DNA from: Adhaeribacter aerolatus
GTDB taxonomy: Bacteria; Bacteroidota; Bacteroidia; Cytophagales; Hymenobacteraceae
Direction of reading: 5' to 3'
Length of the DNA stretch: 64,000 bases
Assembly: GCF_007991635.1 (NCBI RefSeq)
Contig: NZ_BJYS01000009.1
Location: 1 to 64,000 of the forward strand
Shown here: in pieces, positions 25,326 to 35,004 of the stretch
Numbering within the stretch: position 1 is the first letter of the stretch
Layout of the letters: each line of letters starts with the position of its first letter
Position numbers and translations under genes: made by a program
Notes under the pieces: model-generated
What the model was told of the DNA's origin: nothing
The model's database searches: none
Seen by the model: the letters and a program-made list of their open reading frames with translations, nothing else

Positions 25326-26984
25326 TTACGGCAAAAGGCTTGGCCGGTAAATTTGGGCTGGCGAATGTCCTTCCATTAAAATCAGGCCGGGCCTCAAACC
25401 TAAATTCTTTCTATAACACATTTTAAAGTAAGTATCTATAAACTTATAAAATTCCGGCGACAGCAGCCAGACCGTGTTTTTTTGGCGGGACAAAGTTAAT
25501 ACGGCTTTTGCAAAATCTGTTTGTCCGGTAAGCTTTTTATAGTAAAGTTGTTTTCCCGGTGCCAGGGTGTTCCAACCGGTTAATAAAAACAAGTGGTTAT
25601 TACCAAAATTATAATTCCGGAAGGGCGATAATGAACGAAAATAATCTGGTAATATTTGGGTAACTATAATTTGGCCAGCAAAAGAATTACCGAGCGTAGA
25701 GATAAAGGCTTCGTTTGTCGCCTGGTTATTTTGTTGCCACCCAGCCCGGTGTTTAATTTTGTAAAGTTGCAGCAAAAACAGTAAAATTAATATTAACCAG
25801 ATTACCTTAAACTTTTTAAAATTAAACTGATCACTTTTTACAGATCTAAAAAATATAGCGGCGTTTACCAAGGTATACAAACTTAAACAAGGGGTAATTA
25901 CGCGCGGCGGTAATTTCAGCAAGATGCCCAAGGCCAATACCAATAACCAGAAGTAAACCTGGTAGCTACATATTAATTTTCGGTTTTGGGTTGGTTCGGT
26001 AGGTTGGTTTTTAAAAGAGAAAAAGACGAGAAAAGCATTAATTGCCAGAATAAAAAAATGGTCTTTCACCAACCCGGTTACTAAGTCCGGTAGTTTAGCA
26101 GGTACTGCTTCTGTTAAAATATAAGCCAGATTTACACTTCCTGCCCGTTTATAAAAAGCTTCGTTTATTACGTTTGTATCAGCCAAAAACCATTTATTTA
26201 TCGCTTGGAAGGCTAATTTATCTTTTTGCGTCCGGGGCTGCGGCTGGTAAATCTCAAAGTCCAGAACTGTTGATTTTAACCAATCCAGCCGCTGATATTG
26301 GGTTTCTGCCGGCCGCTGGTTCAGTTTGTGGTAAATTAAAAACCCTGCTGCTATAAATAAATAAAATATTAGTGGCCGGAAAAGACGAAGCGAAATCTTG
26401 GTAGCCGGATTAATCAACAAAGAAGCTGGCCACACGATTAAAAGACCCAGAATAGCCGCACTGGGCCGGATAGAGAGCGCTACCAGAAAGAGCAAACCGG
26501 CAGCCGGTAACCAAGTGTTTTTACTTTTGCTGCTTCCCCCCTGCGTTATTAAATAACTGGTACCAGCCAGCAGCAAAGGCACCCGCATGTAGTTAAACCA
26601 CATGGCATGTTCGAGCCAGGTGCTTATATAAAATACCAGTACCAGGGCTAAAACTTTAATAAAATTAAAAGTAGCCAGAGCGCGAAAGCCCCACATAAAG
26701 GCTAAAACTGTAGCCAAATACAAGCAGCCATAAAGGAACAACCCGTACCAGGGTATGGAAGGCATTAATTGGTAACCACCCCTTAATACCTGGCCCCAAC
26801 CATGAAAATACAAAGTTAAATCGCCCAAAGGCGGCTGGATGGCAATACCTCGCAAAAGCAGCGAAATTATGATGTCGTCGTTGGTTTCGTAGTAGAACCC
26901 CAGCAGCAGGTAGGTAAGCCCCAGGAGTAAACCCGGCAGCCAGATGGCCGCAGAATCTCTAAAAAAGCTGCCTTTAAATTCCAT
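25326..26984 (-). CDS. Large polytopic membrane protein of the glycan operon
   Basis: A 552-residue membrane protein with about ten or more hydrophobic helices and a short soluble C-terminal part. An acidic motif (YETNDDIII) in the first extracytoplasmic loop recalls the Asp/Glu motifs of GT-C glycosyltransferases, but I could not confirm a family. It is the last gene of the seven-gene minus-strand operon, 14 bp after the FemAB-like gene. It may transfer a sugar from a lipid carrier or be a polymerase; both are inference. The operon has no other obvious polymerase. Confidence 0.6.
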   Translation of the reverse strand: MEFKGSFFRDSAAIWLPGLLLGLTYLLLGFYYETNDDIIISLLLRGIAIQPPLGDLTLYFHGWGQVLRGGYQLMPSIPWYGLFLYGCLYLATVLAFMWGFRALATFNFIKVLALVLVFYISTWLEHAMWFNYMRVPLLLAGTSYLITQGGSSKSKNTWLPAAGLLFLVALSIRPSAAILGLLIVWPASLLINPATKISLRLFRPLIFYLFIAAGFLIYHKLNQRPAETQYQRLDWLKSTVLDFEIYQPQPRTQKDKLAFQAINKWFLADTNVINEAFYKRAGSVNLAYILTEAVPAKLPDLVTGLVKDHFFILAINAFLVFFSFKNQPTEPTQNRKLICSYQVYFWLLVLALGILLKLPPRVITPCLSLYTLVNAAIFFRSVKSDQFNFKKFKVIWLILILLFLLQLYKIKHRAGWQQNNQATNEAFISTLGNSFAGQIIVTQILPDYFRSLSPFRNYNFGNNHLFLLTGWNTLAPGKQLYYKKLTGQTDFAKAVLTLSRQKNTVWLLSPEFYKFIDTYFKMCYRKNLGLRPGLILMEGHSPAQIYRPSLLP

Positions 26985-26998
26985 TCCAGCCGCAAACG

Positions 26999-27955
26999 TT
27001 AAAGAGTGAGCTCGTAAATATCATGGGGCAGGCTCCGGGAACCAAAACTTTCTTTATTTTGGATCAAGCCGGTATTCAAGCCAAAAACATCCTCGCCCGG
27101 CGAAATACCAAAGTTTATATATTTTTTTTCGGAACGGTAGGTCTGAATCAGATGGTGCATGATTATATCCAGCGCGTGCATGCTTTTACCCGTGACGGTG
27201 GTAGCAATATACTGCAGGTGCACCACCTGTTGGCTCAGGTAAATAATTGTCCCGCCAATTAATTCCTGTTGGTGATATACCACCAGTAATTTAATATTTT
27301 GCGGAAACTTCTCGGCTAAATCTCTTATTTCGGTGGCGGTATGGGTTGGTTGAACGGCATATTTTGTCTGCAGAATTTGCTTTACCATCTCCATAAAAGT
27401 GTTAAAATCCTGCGATTCGGTAACAGATAAATTGCTCTGCCGGGCTTTGCTTAAACTCCACTTGCGGCCTTTGGTATAATGTAATGGCAGGCTTAAATCA
27501 ATACAGGAAGACAGGCTCCGGTTTTTCAAAACAAAACCATACCGGTAAAAAGCATATTGGTCTTCGAGGGCCAGCGGTTGCTGAAAAATAAATGGGATGG
27601 GTTTGTATATAAGTTTTTTAAATCCGCCTTTTTGTAAATAATTAAGCAGCGCCTCAAAGGCTTGCAAGTAGGTATGTATTTTTACCCGCAGGCCAATTAT
27701 TAATCCGCCAAAGGTCAGGCCCTGGTGCGAAAAAGCCACATCTGCTGCTTCGTTCATCGGGAAAATACAAATTAATTCTTCTGCCTGAAAAAACAGTAAA
27801 GAATGATCCTGAAACCGGTCCTGGTGGTATTCGAGGTAATTACGGTCGAACAGAAATAAGCCATTTATTGCCTGCTGATTGAAGCTATTCCACAAGGCGC
27901 GATGCGCCTCAGAATACCGAACCACCTGAATAACTTTCTCCCGGATAATTGCCAC
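26999..27955 (-). CDS. GNAT/FemAB-like acyltransferase
   Basis: A 318-residue cytoplasmic protein with the double-GNAT layout of FemAB-related enzymes found in polysaccharide loci. Useful segments are KGRKWSLSKARQSNL in the middle (the basic stretch typical of this class) and ISPGEDVFGLNTGLIQNKES near the end. Such enzymes transfer an acyl or aminoacyl group to sugars or peptides. It resembles the product of 31752-32750 in layout, so the operon carries two of them. The acceptor is unknown. Confidence 0.7.
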   Translation of the reverse strand: MAIIREKVIQVVRYSEAHRALWNSFNQQAINGLFLFDRNYLEYHQDRFQDHSLLFFQAEELICIFPMNEAADVAFSHQGLTFGGLIIGLRVKIHTYLQAFEALLNYLQKGGFKKLIYKPIPFIFQQPLALEDQYAFYRYGFVLKNRSLSSCIDLSLPLHYTKGRKWSLSKARQSNLSVTESQDFNTFMEMVKQILQTKYAVQPTHTATEIRDLAEKFPQNIKLLVVYHQQELIGGTIIYLSQQVVHLQYIATTVTGKSMHALDIIMHHLIQTYRSEKKYINFGISPGEDVFGLNTGLIQNKESFGSRSLPHDIYELTL

Positions 27956-28027
27956 TAATGAACTGTAATTTGAAAAAACAATATTACGCAGTTAAAAGCA
28001 GAATACGGCATGCGCCACCTGGGCAGA

Positions 28028-29536
28028 TTATTTTTCTTTCAACAATCCACTGTCCGACAACCATTCGAACCGGCATTTGCCTTGGTACCAATATACCCGC
28101 CCGATAGTACGCCAGGGTTGTTGCATTTGCCGGTTTAGGTAGTTTTTCTCCCAATTATTTACAACCGCAATTTTCTTTACCCGAATCAGAAAAGTGGCTT
28201 CCTTTAAGTTAAGCCCCTGTTGCTGCATCCAGAAGGCGGAAAATTGTGCCATACCTGTTTGTAGACTATTGGGTTCCGGATGAGCACCCGTTACGCGGTA
28301 AGCCCATTTGGTCCAGATGCGGCCGGTGCTGTAGGTACCGGGCTGACCGGTTTGGGTAAAAAGCGGCAGTGGCACCAAGGTATTGTCTTTCGCAACGTAA
28401 CTCAGGTTTAAGATCTGATTGTAGCCGGCGAAATGTTTATCCAGAAAAATATCGTGCGACACAATGCCCAGGAACTTCTGGTTAACATAGTAAAATGGCT
28501 TAAACAAATATTGAGTTCCGGCAAGAACATCCTTTGCGCAGTATTTTTCGGCAAAATCCTGCATGGCCGGTGCCGCCAGTATACACATCAATTGCCCTAC
28601 GCCGGCATACAAAATAAACAAAGCCATTAAATATCTTTTAAGCCTGGGGCCGCTCTCAGGCTTAAAAGCCGCGTACCGATACAATTCATTCTGATTTTGC
28701 TCTACTCGCCTTCCCCAAACCAGCCGCAATTTATACCAGAAACTATCCGGTAATAAAGGAATATACAAGGCCACCATGATTAAACTAAAATGTGGTATAG
28801 GATAAGCAATACCAATTCCCAGGTGCAATAACATGCCGCCTAATACCAGCACCCATCGGAGCGGCCGGAACCAAATCAGAAACAGGAAAAGCACTTCAAA
28901 AAGGAGAATGCCGTAGCCAATAAACCGCACCAGGAGCTCCTGATTTAACACCCAGGAAAGATTGGTGTGGGCATTTTGGGGCAGCGAACTCGGCAGCCAG
29001 AAACCTAAGCCCGACCGCCACATGGGCGAACTGAATTTATAAACCGAAGAGTCGAGGTAAACCAGGCCAATGCCCAATAGAACCAGGAGCCAGCCATAAA
29101 GGCTGCTCACCTGGTCCGACGAATATTTTTCGGAATGTTGTTGCCGGCCAAAATATTTATCCAGCGATAACCCAGCCGATACAGGCAGAAAAAGCAGCAG
29201 GAAATTAACGGTAGTCATTACAAAATCGAGGTGATATTTATAATCCGGCATGTGCCACACAATAAATACCCCGATGCTATAATTGATAACAGCCGCCAGG
29301 CGGGTAAACCATCCCAGGAAGAGAAATATTAAAGCCAAGCCCCACAGTAGAAGCAGGCTAGTAATTAGGTTTATTGAGATGGTGACTTCACTGAAAATAA
29401 GGGTACGGAAGGTGAAAAGTTGCTTTACCTCCAGCAGCAATACGAGGCAATAAAAAATCCGGAAAAAAGCTAAACCCAGGGCATTTACCCGAATAGCATA
29501 AATCGCTTCTATTTTCCCGAAATATTTTCTAAGCAT
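28028..29536 (-). CDS. HTTM-domain membrane protein
   Basis: A 502-residue membrane protein. The N-terminal 300 residues match the HTTM (vitamin-K-dependent gamma-carboxylase-like) pattern: several helices, with FRIFYCLVLLLEV in the first helix, the FLGWFTRLAAVINYSIG region, HLDFVMTTVNFLLLFLPVSA and a further set including GIAYPIPHFSLIM. The C-terminal 170 residues are soluble and unassigned. HTTM proteins are integral-membrane enzymes of mostly unknown activity. Its place between a GT2 gene (2 bp upstream) and an acyltransferase gene suggests a role in glycan modification or export. Confidence 0.75.
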   Translation of the reverse strand: MLRKYFGKIEAIYAIRVNALGLAFFRIFYCLVLLLEVKQLFTFRTLIFSEVTISINLITSLLLLWGLALIFLFLGWFTRLAAVINYSIGVFIVWHMPDYKYHLDFVMTTVNFLLLFLPVSAGLSLDKYFGRQQHSEKYSSDQVSSLYGWLLVLLGIGLVYLDSSVYKFSSPMWRSGLGFWLPSSLPQNAHTNLSWVLNQELLVRFIGYGILLFEVLFLFLIWFRPLRWVLVLGGMLLHLGIGIAYPIPHFSLIMVALYIPLLPDSFWYKLRLVWGRRVEQNQNELYRYAAFKPESGPRLKRYLMALFILYAGVGQLMCILAAPAMQDFAEKYCAKDVLAGTQYLFKPFYYVNQKFLGIVSHDIFLDKHFAGYNQILNLSYVAKDNTLVPLPLFTQTGQPGTYSTGRIWTKWAYRVTGAHPEPNSLQTGMAQFSAFWMQQQGLNLKEATFLIRVKKIAVVNNWEKNYLNRQMQQPWRTIGRVYWYQGKCRFEWLSDSGLLKEK

Positions 29537-29538
29537 GC

Positions 29539-30498
29539 TCAGGATTTATCATAAACCCAATGGTAATACCATTTCCGGATAAAACCTAGCCGGATTTCCC
29601 GCTCCGCTACCCACTTTAATAATTGGTACTGCCAATTTAAAACGGTGAGTTCTTCCAGTAAAATTACTAATTGCCGGGCTTCCGGAAAGTTCTGGGTAAA
29701 CACCGCCTGCCGCAGTTCAGATTTAACCCGCACTACTAAAGCCGCATTTTCGCTGTCGGTCCGGATGAGTTTTTGCGCCTTCCGGCAAATAGTAATCGTA
29801 GAAGCCAGTTGCTTATCGCCGGGCGTGTATAACCGATGCGACAAAGAGGCGGCGTGTACCCGGCGGCGGGTTAATATTTTATCCAGGAAGTAATATTGGA
29901 ACTCTTGCGCCGATCGTACCCACACATCAAAGTCTTCGTAAGCCAGGTTTTCGTCGTAACCACTGGTTTTTTCCAGCAAAGTGCGCCGGAACATGAGCGT
30001 AGGCGGACAAAGAAAGGAATCCTTTAAAATATGGGTAAATACATAACCCGAAGGCGTATGAGAAATAACTTTCCCCTGCGCATTGCGCCGGTAAAAGTGG
30101 CCAATCACCTGCGAGTTTTCGTCGATTAGTTCGGCATCGGTATAAACTACACCGTAACTCGGGTCTAGTTCCTGAAAAGCTTTAACCTGCTCGGCTACCC
30201 GGTTAGGCAACAACACATCGTCGGTGGCAAAATCAATAATATATTCGCCGGAAGATACGTAGAAAGCTTCGTTGAAAGCACGGGTATTGCCAGTATTGTG
30301 GGTGTGCCGGATATATTTAAGTTGCGGATGCTGCCGACAATATTCCGCCAGCCATTCCGCACTACCATCGGTGCTGGCATCGTCTACCAATATTATTTCC
30401 AGGTTGGAGTAGGTTTGGTTTAGGATAGAGGCCATCGCTTCCGGCAGAAAAGAGCGGTGGTTATAACAAAGGCCGATTATACTTACCAGCGGCTGCAT
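29539..30498 (-). CDS. Glycosyltransferase family 2
   Basis: A 319-residue GT-A enzyme. The N-terminus SIIGLCYNHRSFLPEAMASI and VDDASTDGSAEWL form the nucleotide-binding part, DFATDDVLLPNRV contains the DxD-like metal site, and YDENLAYEDFDVWVR is the acceptor-side ED motif. It should add one sugar to a lipid-linked intermediate at the cytoplasmic face. Its ATG overlaps the stop codon of the flippase gene as TGATG, pointing to coupled translation. Confidence 0.9.
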   Translation of the reverse strand: MQPLVSIIGLCYNHRSFLPEAMASILNQTYSNLEIILVDDASTDGSAEWLAEYCRQHPQLKYIRHTHNTGNTRAFNEAFYVSSGEYIIDFATDDVLLPNRVAEQVKAFQELDPSYGVVYTDAELIDENSQVIGHFYRRNAQGKVISHTPSGYVFTHILKDSFLCPPTLMFRRTLLEKTSGYDENLAYEDFDVWVRSAQEFQYYFLDKILTRRRVHAASLSHRLYTPGDKQLASTITICRKAQKLIRTDSENAALVVRVKSELRQAVFTQNFPEARQLVILLEELTVLNWQYQLLKWVAEREIRLGFIRKWYYHWVYDKS

Positions 30499-31745
30499 CA
30501 GAATATTAACTTCCGGAAAAAGATAAGATTAAATACTAAAAACAACCCAAAACTAACACAATGGGCCATGGTAACCCCGGGCAAACCAAACCGCTCTACC
30601 AACCAGAATAAAATAAACAAATACAAAGCAGCTGCCACCACCTGCACCACTATATACAAACCCATCCGGGCCTGGGCCATCATCAGGTAAGATAATATCC
30701 AGGCCGACATTTTAAAAAAATCACCTAATACCTGATAATCCAGCAGATAAGCACCGGGCAAAAAATCGTCATTAAACAACAGCAGAATAAACCACCGTTG
30801 CAGCGCGTAAAATAAAAATAAACCCAAAGCAATGGCCGGTACCAGCAAAAAAAACACCTGCCGCACGTACCGTCGTAAAGCGGCTGGTTGCTGAACCAAG
30901 CTGGCCACGCGGGGGTAATACACCATACTTATGAGGGAAGTAAAAATCAGGGTATAATTATCGGAAAGTTTTACCATGGCCTGCCACAAACCAGTCTGGT
31001 ACAAATCAAACCGCTTAATCATTAAATCGCGCACGTAAAAGTTTACCAGTTTAGAACATATTACCAAGGTAAGCGCCATTAAAATAAACTTACCAATATC
31101 GCGGAGTATTGGTTTAGGGGGCACCTGCCATTGCCAGGTGGGTAGCCAATTTTGGCGGGTAGCCATCATTAAAGCAAAAACCGCCGTTACTGCCTGGCTG
31201 GCCAGGTAAAGCAGCAGCAAATAGGGCAAAGGCAAAATTTTTAAATACCACCAGATAAATAAGGCACTGCACAAACTTGATACGGCAATTAAAACAGTAT
31301 AAGCCCGAAGTTCCTGCCGGGCCAGCAACAGGGTTTGCAGGTAAGCAGTTACCAAAAACAGCACCAGGCCCAAAATAAAAAAAACCACCCAGCTAATTGG
31401 GTTAACCTGCTGCAAAAAGGCCCCTAAGTAAAAATGCTGCCGCCCCAGAAATACCCCGATTACCACCAGAAAAACCAGCACCTGCCAAAAAATACCAGCC
31501 ATATAATACCGGCGGTAACTGGTACTACTGGGCTCTTTGCCGGCTAAATAAGTTACCAACCCCACGTTTATGCCATCGATGGGAATAGTAGTGGCTAGGG
31601 TTACCAGGTTTTGAAAATGCGCCAGTAAGGTAATGCCCTGCGGGCCAAACTGACCAGCAATTATTTTATTTATTACCAAAGCACTTAAGGTGCGGGAGCC
31701 CACCGACAGCAACGACCAAAAAGATGACTTTAGAAAAGATAACAT
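30498..31745 (-). CDS. O-antigen translocase/flippase (Wzx-like)
   Basis: A 415-residue integral membrane protein with about 12 helices in the MATE/Wzx (oligosaccharide flippase) superfamily. The start (FLKSSFWSLLSVGSRTLSAL, then INKIIAGQFGPQGITLLAHF) is typical of O-antigen translocases of the WzxE type. It would flip an undecaprenyl-linked oligosaccharide to the periplasm. It lies 6 bp after the FemAB gene and overlaps the next GT2 gene by TGATG. No Wzy polymerase is recognised in the same operon. Confidence 0.88.
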   Translation of the reverse strand: MLSFLKSSFWSLLSVGSRTLSALVINKIIAGQFGPQGITLLAHFQNLVTLATTIPIDGINVGLVTYLAGKEPSSTSYRRYYMAGIFWQVLVFLVVIGVFLGRQHFYLGAFLQQVNPISWVVFFILGLVLFLVTAYLQTLLLARQELRAYTVLIAVSSLCSALFIWWYLKILPLPYLLLLYLASQAVTAVFALMMATRQNWLPTWQWQVPPKPILRDIGKFILMALTLVICSKLVNFYVRDLMIKRFDLYQTGLWQAMVKLSDNYTLIFTSLISMVYYPRVASLVQQPAALRRYVRQVFFLLVPAIALGLFLFYALQRWFILLLFNDDFLPGAYLLDYQVLGDFFKMSAWILSYLMMAQARMGLYIVVQVVAAALYLFILFWLVERFGLPGVTMAHCVSFGLFLVFNLIFFRKLIF

Positions 31746-31751
31746 GCGGGT

Positions 31752-32750
31752 TTAACTCGTGGGCTTAGCCGCAAAGGTAGGTATAACCTTCAGATATATA
31801 AATTGCCGGGCTTTTTTCAGGAATTTGAGCGGAGCCGGCAAGTTATTCTGGGTAATCGTATAAAAAGGAACAGGGGTTGCCCCAAACCCCTGGTACACCC
31901 GAATAATAGAGGCAATATTTACCGGACTCTCAAAATCTAAAACGTAAGGCTGACCGGCGTATTTTTGAATAACAGCATCTATCATAAGGGAGCGCCCGTT
32001 GCGGCTACGCCCTGCTATAGAGGCCGCATTAAAAAGATAAATAATTTTTTGACCGTACGTTACGAACAAGCAACCGGCATCTAATTCAGCGGCCGGGGTT
32101 TGGGTGTATAACAAAGTAGCCAAACCTTTTGCTTTTAGCACCTGATAAAGCTGGCGTAATTGGGCGTAAGCTAATTCAGATACGCCGCCGTAGATTCGGG
32201 AAGCCGCATCTTCTTTAAACAACCTGATTAATATTTCGATGTCGGTACTTTCCTGAATAATTAAACCGGCTTTTTGGCTGCGTTTCAGGTTCAGTTTCCG
32301 GTCGCGGGAATAATTGTGGTAAATGGCTGCGTAGCTTTGGTTTAAATCCAGGTGGTGCGTGTACTGGCGATTTACTTTAAAATCCATTTCGGCCTGAGCA
32401 TGAATCGGGAAAATATTACTTGTATTAAAACTGTACTGGCTGATTAAAGTAAATCGGCGCTGCATGTCCGCAATAAATGTTTCCGGCGCAACAGAATCGT
32501 TAACCGAGAAAAAACCTAATTGCTGGCAGAACAGCGGTTGCGCTAAATAAGGAATGCCAAATTGGTTTTTTACCGGCAAGGGCAGCACGGCTACGTACTG
32601 TCCGTTCTGCTCTTCTATCAAACCCGCCCAACCCGGCGACACCACATCCAGGTACCACGAGAAAGCATAAACCAGTCGCTGCCCCGCGGCTGCCACGCAC
32701 GCATCCCATTTGGCGTAATCGAGCTGGTGGTTTAGGAGGTAGGCAGGCAT
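31752..32750 (-). CDS. FemAB-like GNAT acyltransferase
   Basis: A 332-residue protein of the FemAB/GNAT type. The basic stretch NYSRDRKLNLKRSQKAGL followed by a C-terminal GNAT half (LDAGCLFVTYGQKIIYLFNA, then DFESPVNIASIIRVYQGFGA) is characteristic of this class. It probably transfers an acyl or aminoacyl group to a sugar. Cytoplasmic, no signal. It is the second gene of the operon after the FdtA-like cupin gene, a pairing that fits formation of an N-acylated amino sugar. Confidence 0.78.
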   Translation of the reverse strand: MPAYLLNHQLDYAKWDACVAAAGQRLVYAFSWYLDVVSPGWAGLIEEQNGQYVAVLPLPVKNQFGIPYLAQPLFCQQLGFFSVNDSVAPETFIADMQRRFTLISQYSFNTSNIFPIHAQAEMDFKVNRQYTHHLDLNQSYAAIYHNYSRDRKLNLKRSQKAGLIIQESTDIEILIRLFKEDAASRIYGGVSELAYAQLRQLYQVLKAKGLATLLYTQTPAAELDAGCLFVTYGQKIIYLFNAASIAGRSRNGRSLMIDAVIQKYAGQPYVLDFESPVNIASIIRVYQGFGATPVPFYTITQNNLPAPLKFLKKARQFIYLKVIPTFAAKPTS

Positions 32751-32785
32751 GTTTTACAGGAAGCAGATTACAAGTAAATAAGTCT

Positions 32786-33211
32786 TTATGTTGAAGCCAA
32801 ACAATTCCGGCGGAACGCTTCGTAATCCCGGATATAATCGGCCTCGTTATAATCCGTAGAAGCCAGGCACAAGAGTAAAGCATCCGCCGAAAAAGCTAAA
32901 GTCACCCAACAACAAGCCGGAATATACAAGCCGGCATTCGGGTGGTTTAAAGTAAATGTTTGTTCGCCGGTCGCGCTCTGGGTAGTAACCGTTATGCTGC
33001 CCTGCAAAGGTATCAGCACTTCTTCGGTAGTATAATGCGCATGGTGGCCGCGGGTGTAATTTTCCGGTACGTGTTGCAGCCAGAAAGCGCGTTTTACCGC
33101 GAAAGGTAAATTACCGGCGGTTTGGGTCGAAAACAGAAAGCCTTCTGCGGCCGTGCCGATGGCGTCAAAATAAATAATCTTGGGTACCTTTGCCGGAATA
33201 TGTTGCTCCAT
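32786..33211 (-). CDS. FdtA/WxcM-like sugar-isomerase cupin
   Basis: A 141-residue single-domain cupin of the WxcM-like/FdtA group. The active-site signature RGHHAH is followed by EEVLIPLQGSITV and a second strand set ending in CWVTLAFS. Relatives isomerise dTDP-4-keto-6-deoxyglucose at C3/C4 toward dTDP-3-amino sugars (for example Fuc3NAc or Qui3NAc), or are WxcM domains. It is the first gene of the minus-strand glycan operon; no aminotransferase partner (FdtB) lies in this window, so the sugar pathway is incomplete here. Confidence 0.82.
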   Translation of the reverse strand: MEQHIPAKVPKIIYFDAIGTAAEGFLFSTQTAGNLPFAVKRAFWLQHVPENYTRGHHAHYTTEEVLIPLQGSITVTTQSATGEQTFTLNHPNAGLYIPACCWVTLAFSADALLLCLASTDYNEADYIRDYEAFRRNCLAST

Positions 33212-33333
33212 TATTTCGCTCTCAAAAGCAAAATTAACACAGATTCCGGAATTTAAAGCTTAGAAATGAAGGCAGACTCCGGCAAACAAGGTTTCTGGAG
33301 CTTAAAAGCAGCAAGCTACTTTTACATTAAATT

Positions 33334-34248
33334 ATGATTTACCTGTTGGCGTGCATCGGCTGCACTGTATTTTTAATTTTAACCTTTAAATGTTACGAAA
33401 TATTCCGGGTACCTACCTTCCCGGCCATTGTGGTTAATTATATTACCTGCACCACGGTTGGGTTGCTACAGTTTTCGCCGGTGCCCGCACTTCATCAGAT
33501 TACACAAGCCAGCTGGTTTCCTTTTGCCCTGCTACTGGGCACTTTATTTATTTTTACCTTTTACCTGATTGCCATTACCGCGCAACGCGTGGGTATTACC
33601 GCCGCCTCTGTGGCTTCTAAAATATCGCTGGTTATTCCGGTTTTAGTTAGCTTACTGATCCTTCAGAATAATTTAAAAGAATATACCGGATTAAATTACC
33701 TGGGAATGGGCGTGGCTTTAGCGGCCATTGTGCTTACTTCTTTGCCCACCCGGCAAAACACCCAGGCTAGTCCCAGCAAACCGGCTTTGGTCAGCTTAGC
33801 GCTGCCCTTGCTAATATTCGTTTGTTCGGGCGTAGGCGATGCGCTCATTAACTATACCAACCATTATTACCTGAAACCAGCCGAAGCCGGAGCTTTTACC
33901 ACCTTTACGTTTGCTACCAGTGCCACCATGGGTACCTTGTTTTTGCTTTACCAACTGCTATTAAAAAAACAATTTCTTAGTCTCCGGAGCCTGGTTGGCG
34001 GGGTGGTGCTGGGTATTCCTAATTATTTCTCTATTTACTTCTTGCTTAAAACCCTGAGCGCTTTTAACAACGACGGTGCTTTTCTGTACCCGGTTATTAA
34101 TATTGGCATTATTCTGCTGGGAATGGCAGCGGCTATCTTGTTTTTCAAAGAGCGTTTATCCCGTATTAATCTGGTGGGGGTTGCGGTAGCCGTAGTGGCG
34201 CTGGTGTTATTATCGTATCAGGAAATTGGCAAATATTTAACTTTGTAG
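33334..34248 (+). CDS. EamA/DMT-family transporter
   Basis: A 304-residue inner-membrane protein with about ten helices in two EamA-like halves, as in drug/metabolite transporters. The second half begins near residue 150 (ALVSLALPLLIFVCSGVGDA) and ends with VGVAVAVVALVLLSY. The substrate cannot be told from sequence. It diverges from the FdtA-like operon across 122 bp that must hold both promoters, and sits 5 bp upstream of the yigZ gene, suggesting co-transcription. Confidence 0.8.
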   Translation: MIYLLACIGCTVFLILTFKCYEIFRVPTFPAIVVNYITCTTVGLLQFSPVPALHQITQASWFPFALLLGTLFIFTFYLIAITAQRVGITAASVASKISLVIPVLVSLLILQNNLKEYTGLNYLGMGVALAAIVLTSLPTRQNTQASPSKPALVSLALPLLIFVCSGVGDALINYTNHYYLKPAEAGAFTTFTFATSATMGTLFLLYQLLLKKQFLSLRSLVGGVVLGIPNYFSIYFLLKTLSAFNNDGAFLYPVINIGIILLGMAAAILFFKERLSRINLVGVAVAVVALVLLSYQEIGKYLTL

Positions 34249-34253
34249 TTATC

Positions 34254-34859
34254 ATGTCCGAACCAGCCTCCGACGTTTACCTGACCATTGCTGCACCTGC
34301 TGAAGGAGTTTACAAAGAAAAAGGCAGCAAGTTCCTGGCTTACGCCTACCCGGTAGCATCGGAAGAAGAAATTAAAAATATATTAACCGGATTGCGGAAA
34401 GAATATTTTGATGCGCGCCACCATTGCTACGCTTACCAACTGGGCACCGGCGGCCATCAGTACCGCGCCAACGACGACGGCGAACCCAATCACTCTGCCG
34501 GCGATCCGATTCTCGGGCAAATCCGCTCGGCCGGGTTAACCAATATTTTAGTAGTAGTAATCCGATATTTTGGTGGCATAAATCTAGGAGTGAGCGGCCT
34601 GATAAATGCTTACCGCACTGCTGCGGCCGAAGCCATACACGCTGCCGAAAAAATAGAGAAAATAGAAACCATCACTATAGAAGTTCTCTTTGATTATGAG
34701 CAGATGAATACCATCATGAGCCTGATTAAAGAATACAAGCTCCAGATGCTCAGTCAGGATTTTAATATTGATTGCCGTTTAACTCTCGGTGTCCGGAAAA
34801 ACCTGCAGGAAGAAATAACCCAAAAGCTCGCAGATATAGCCCGGGTGAATAGGCTTTAA
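34254..34859 (+). CDS. yigZ: YigZ/IMPACT-family protein
   Basis: A 201-residue cytoplasmic protein of the YigZ (UPF0029/IMPACT) family. The first domain shows KGSKFLAYAYPV, RHHCYAYQLG, DDGEPNHSAGDPIL and RYFGGINLGVSGLINAYR, all family hallmarks. A smaller C-terminal ferredoxin-like domain (about 130-200) follows. Eukaryotic IMPACT regulates translation through GCN2; the bacterial role is not established. It is 5 bp after the EamA gene. Confidence 0.92.
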   Translation: MSEPASDVYLTIAAPAEGVYKEKGSKFLAYAYPVASEEEIKNILTGLRKEYFDARHHCYAYQLGTGGHQYRANDDGEPNHSAGDPILGQIRSAGLTNILVVVIRYFGGINLGVSGLINAYRTAAAEAIHAAEKIEKIETITIEVLFDYEQMNTIMSLIKEYKLQMLSQDFNIDCRLTLGVRKNLQEEITQKLADIARVNRL

Positions 34860-35004
34860 AATAATATTTTGCCGTTGGTTAAAAGTGTTTTGTAAAGCCG
34901 GCTCTCTCGCTTTTGGCCTCGAAAATAATTTTAAAAGCACCGGGCGTACGTTATCCGATAACCTTAATATTTCGTAAAGCTTGCCAAATAATATCCGCAC
35001 CCGC

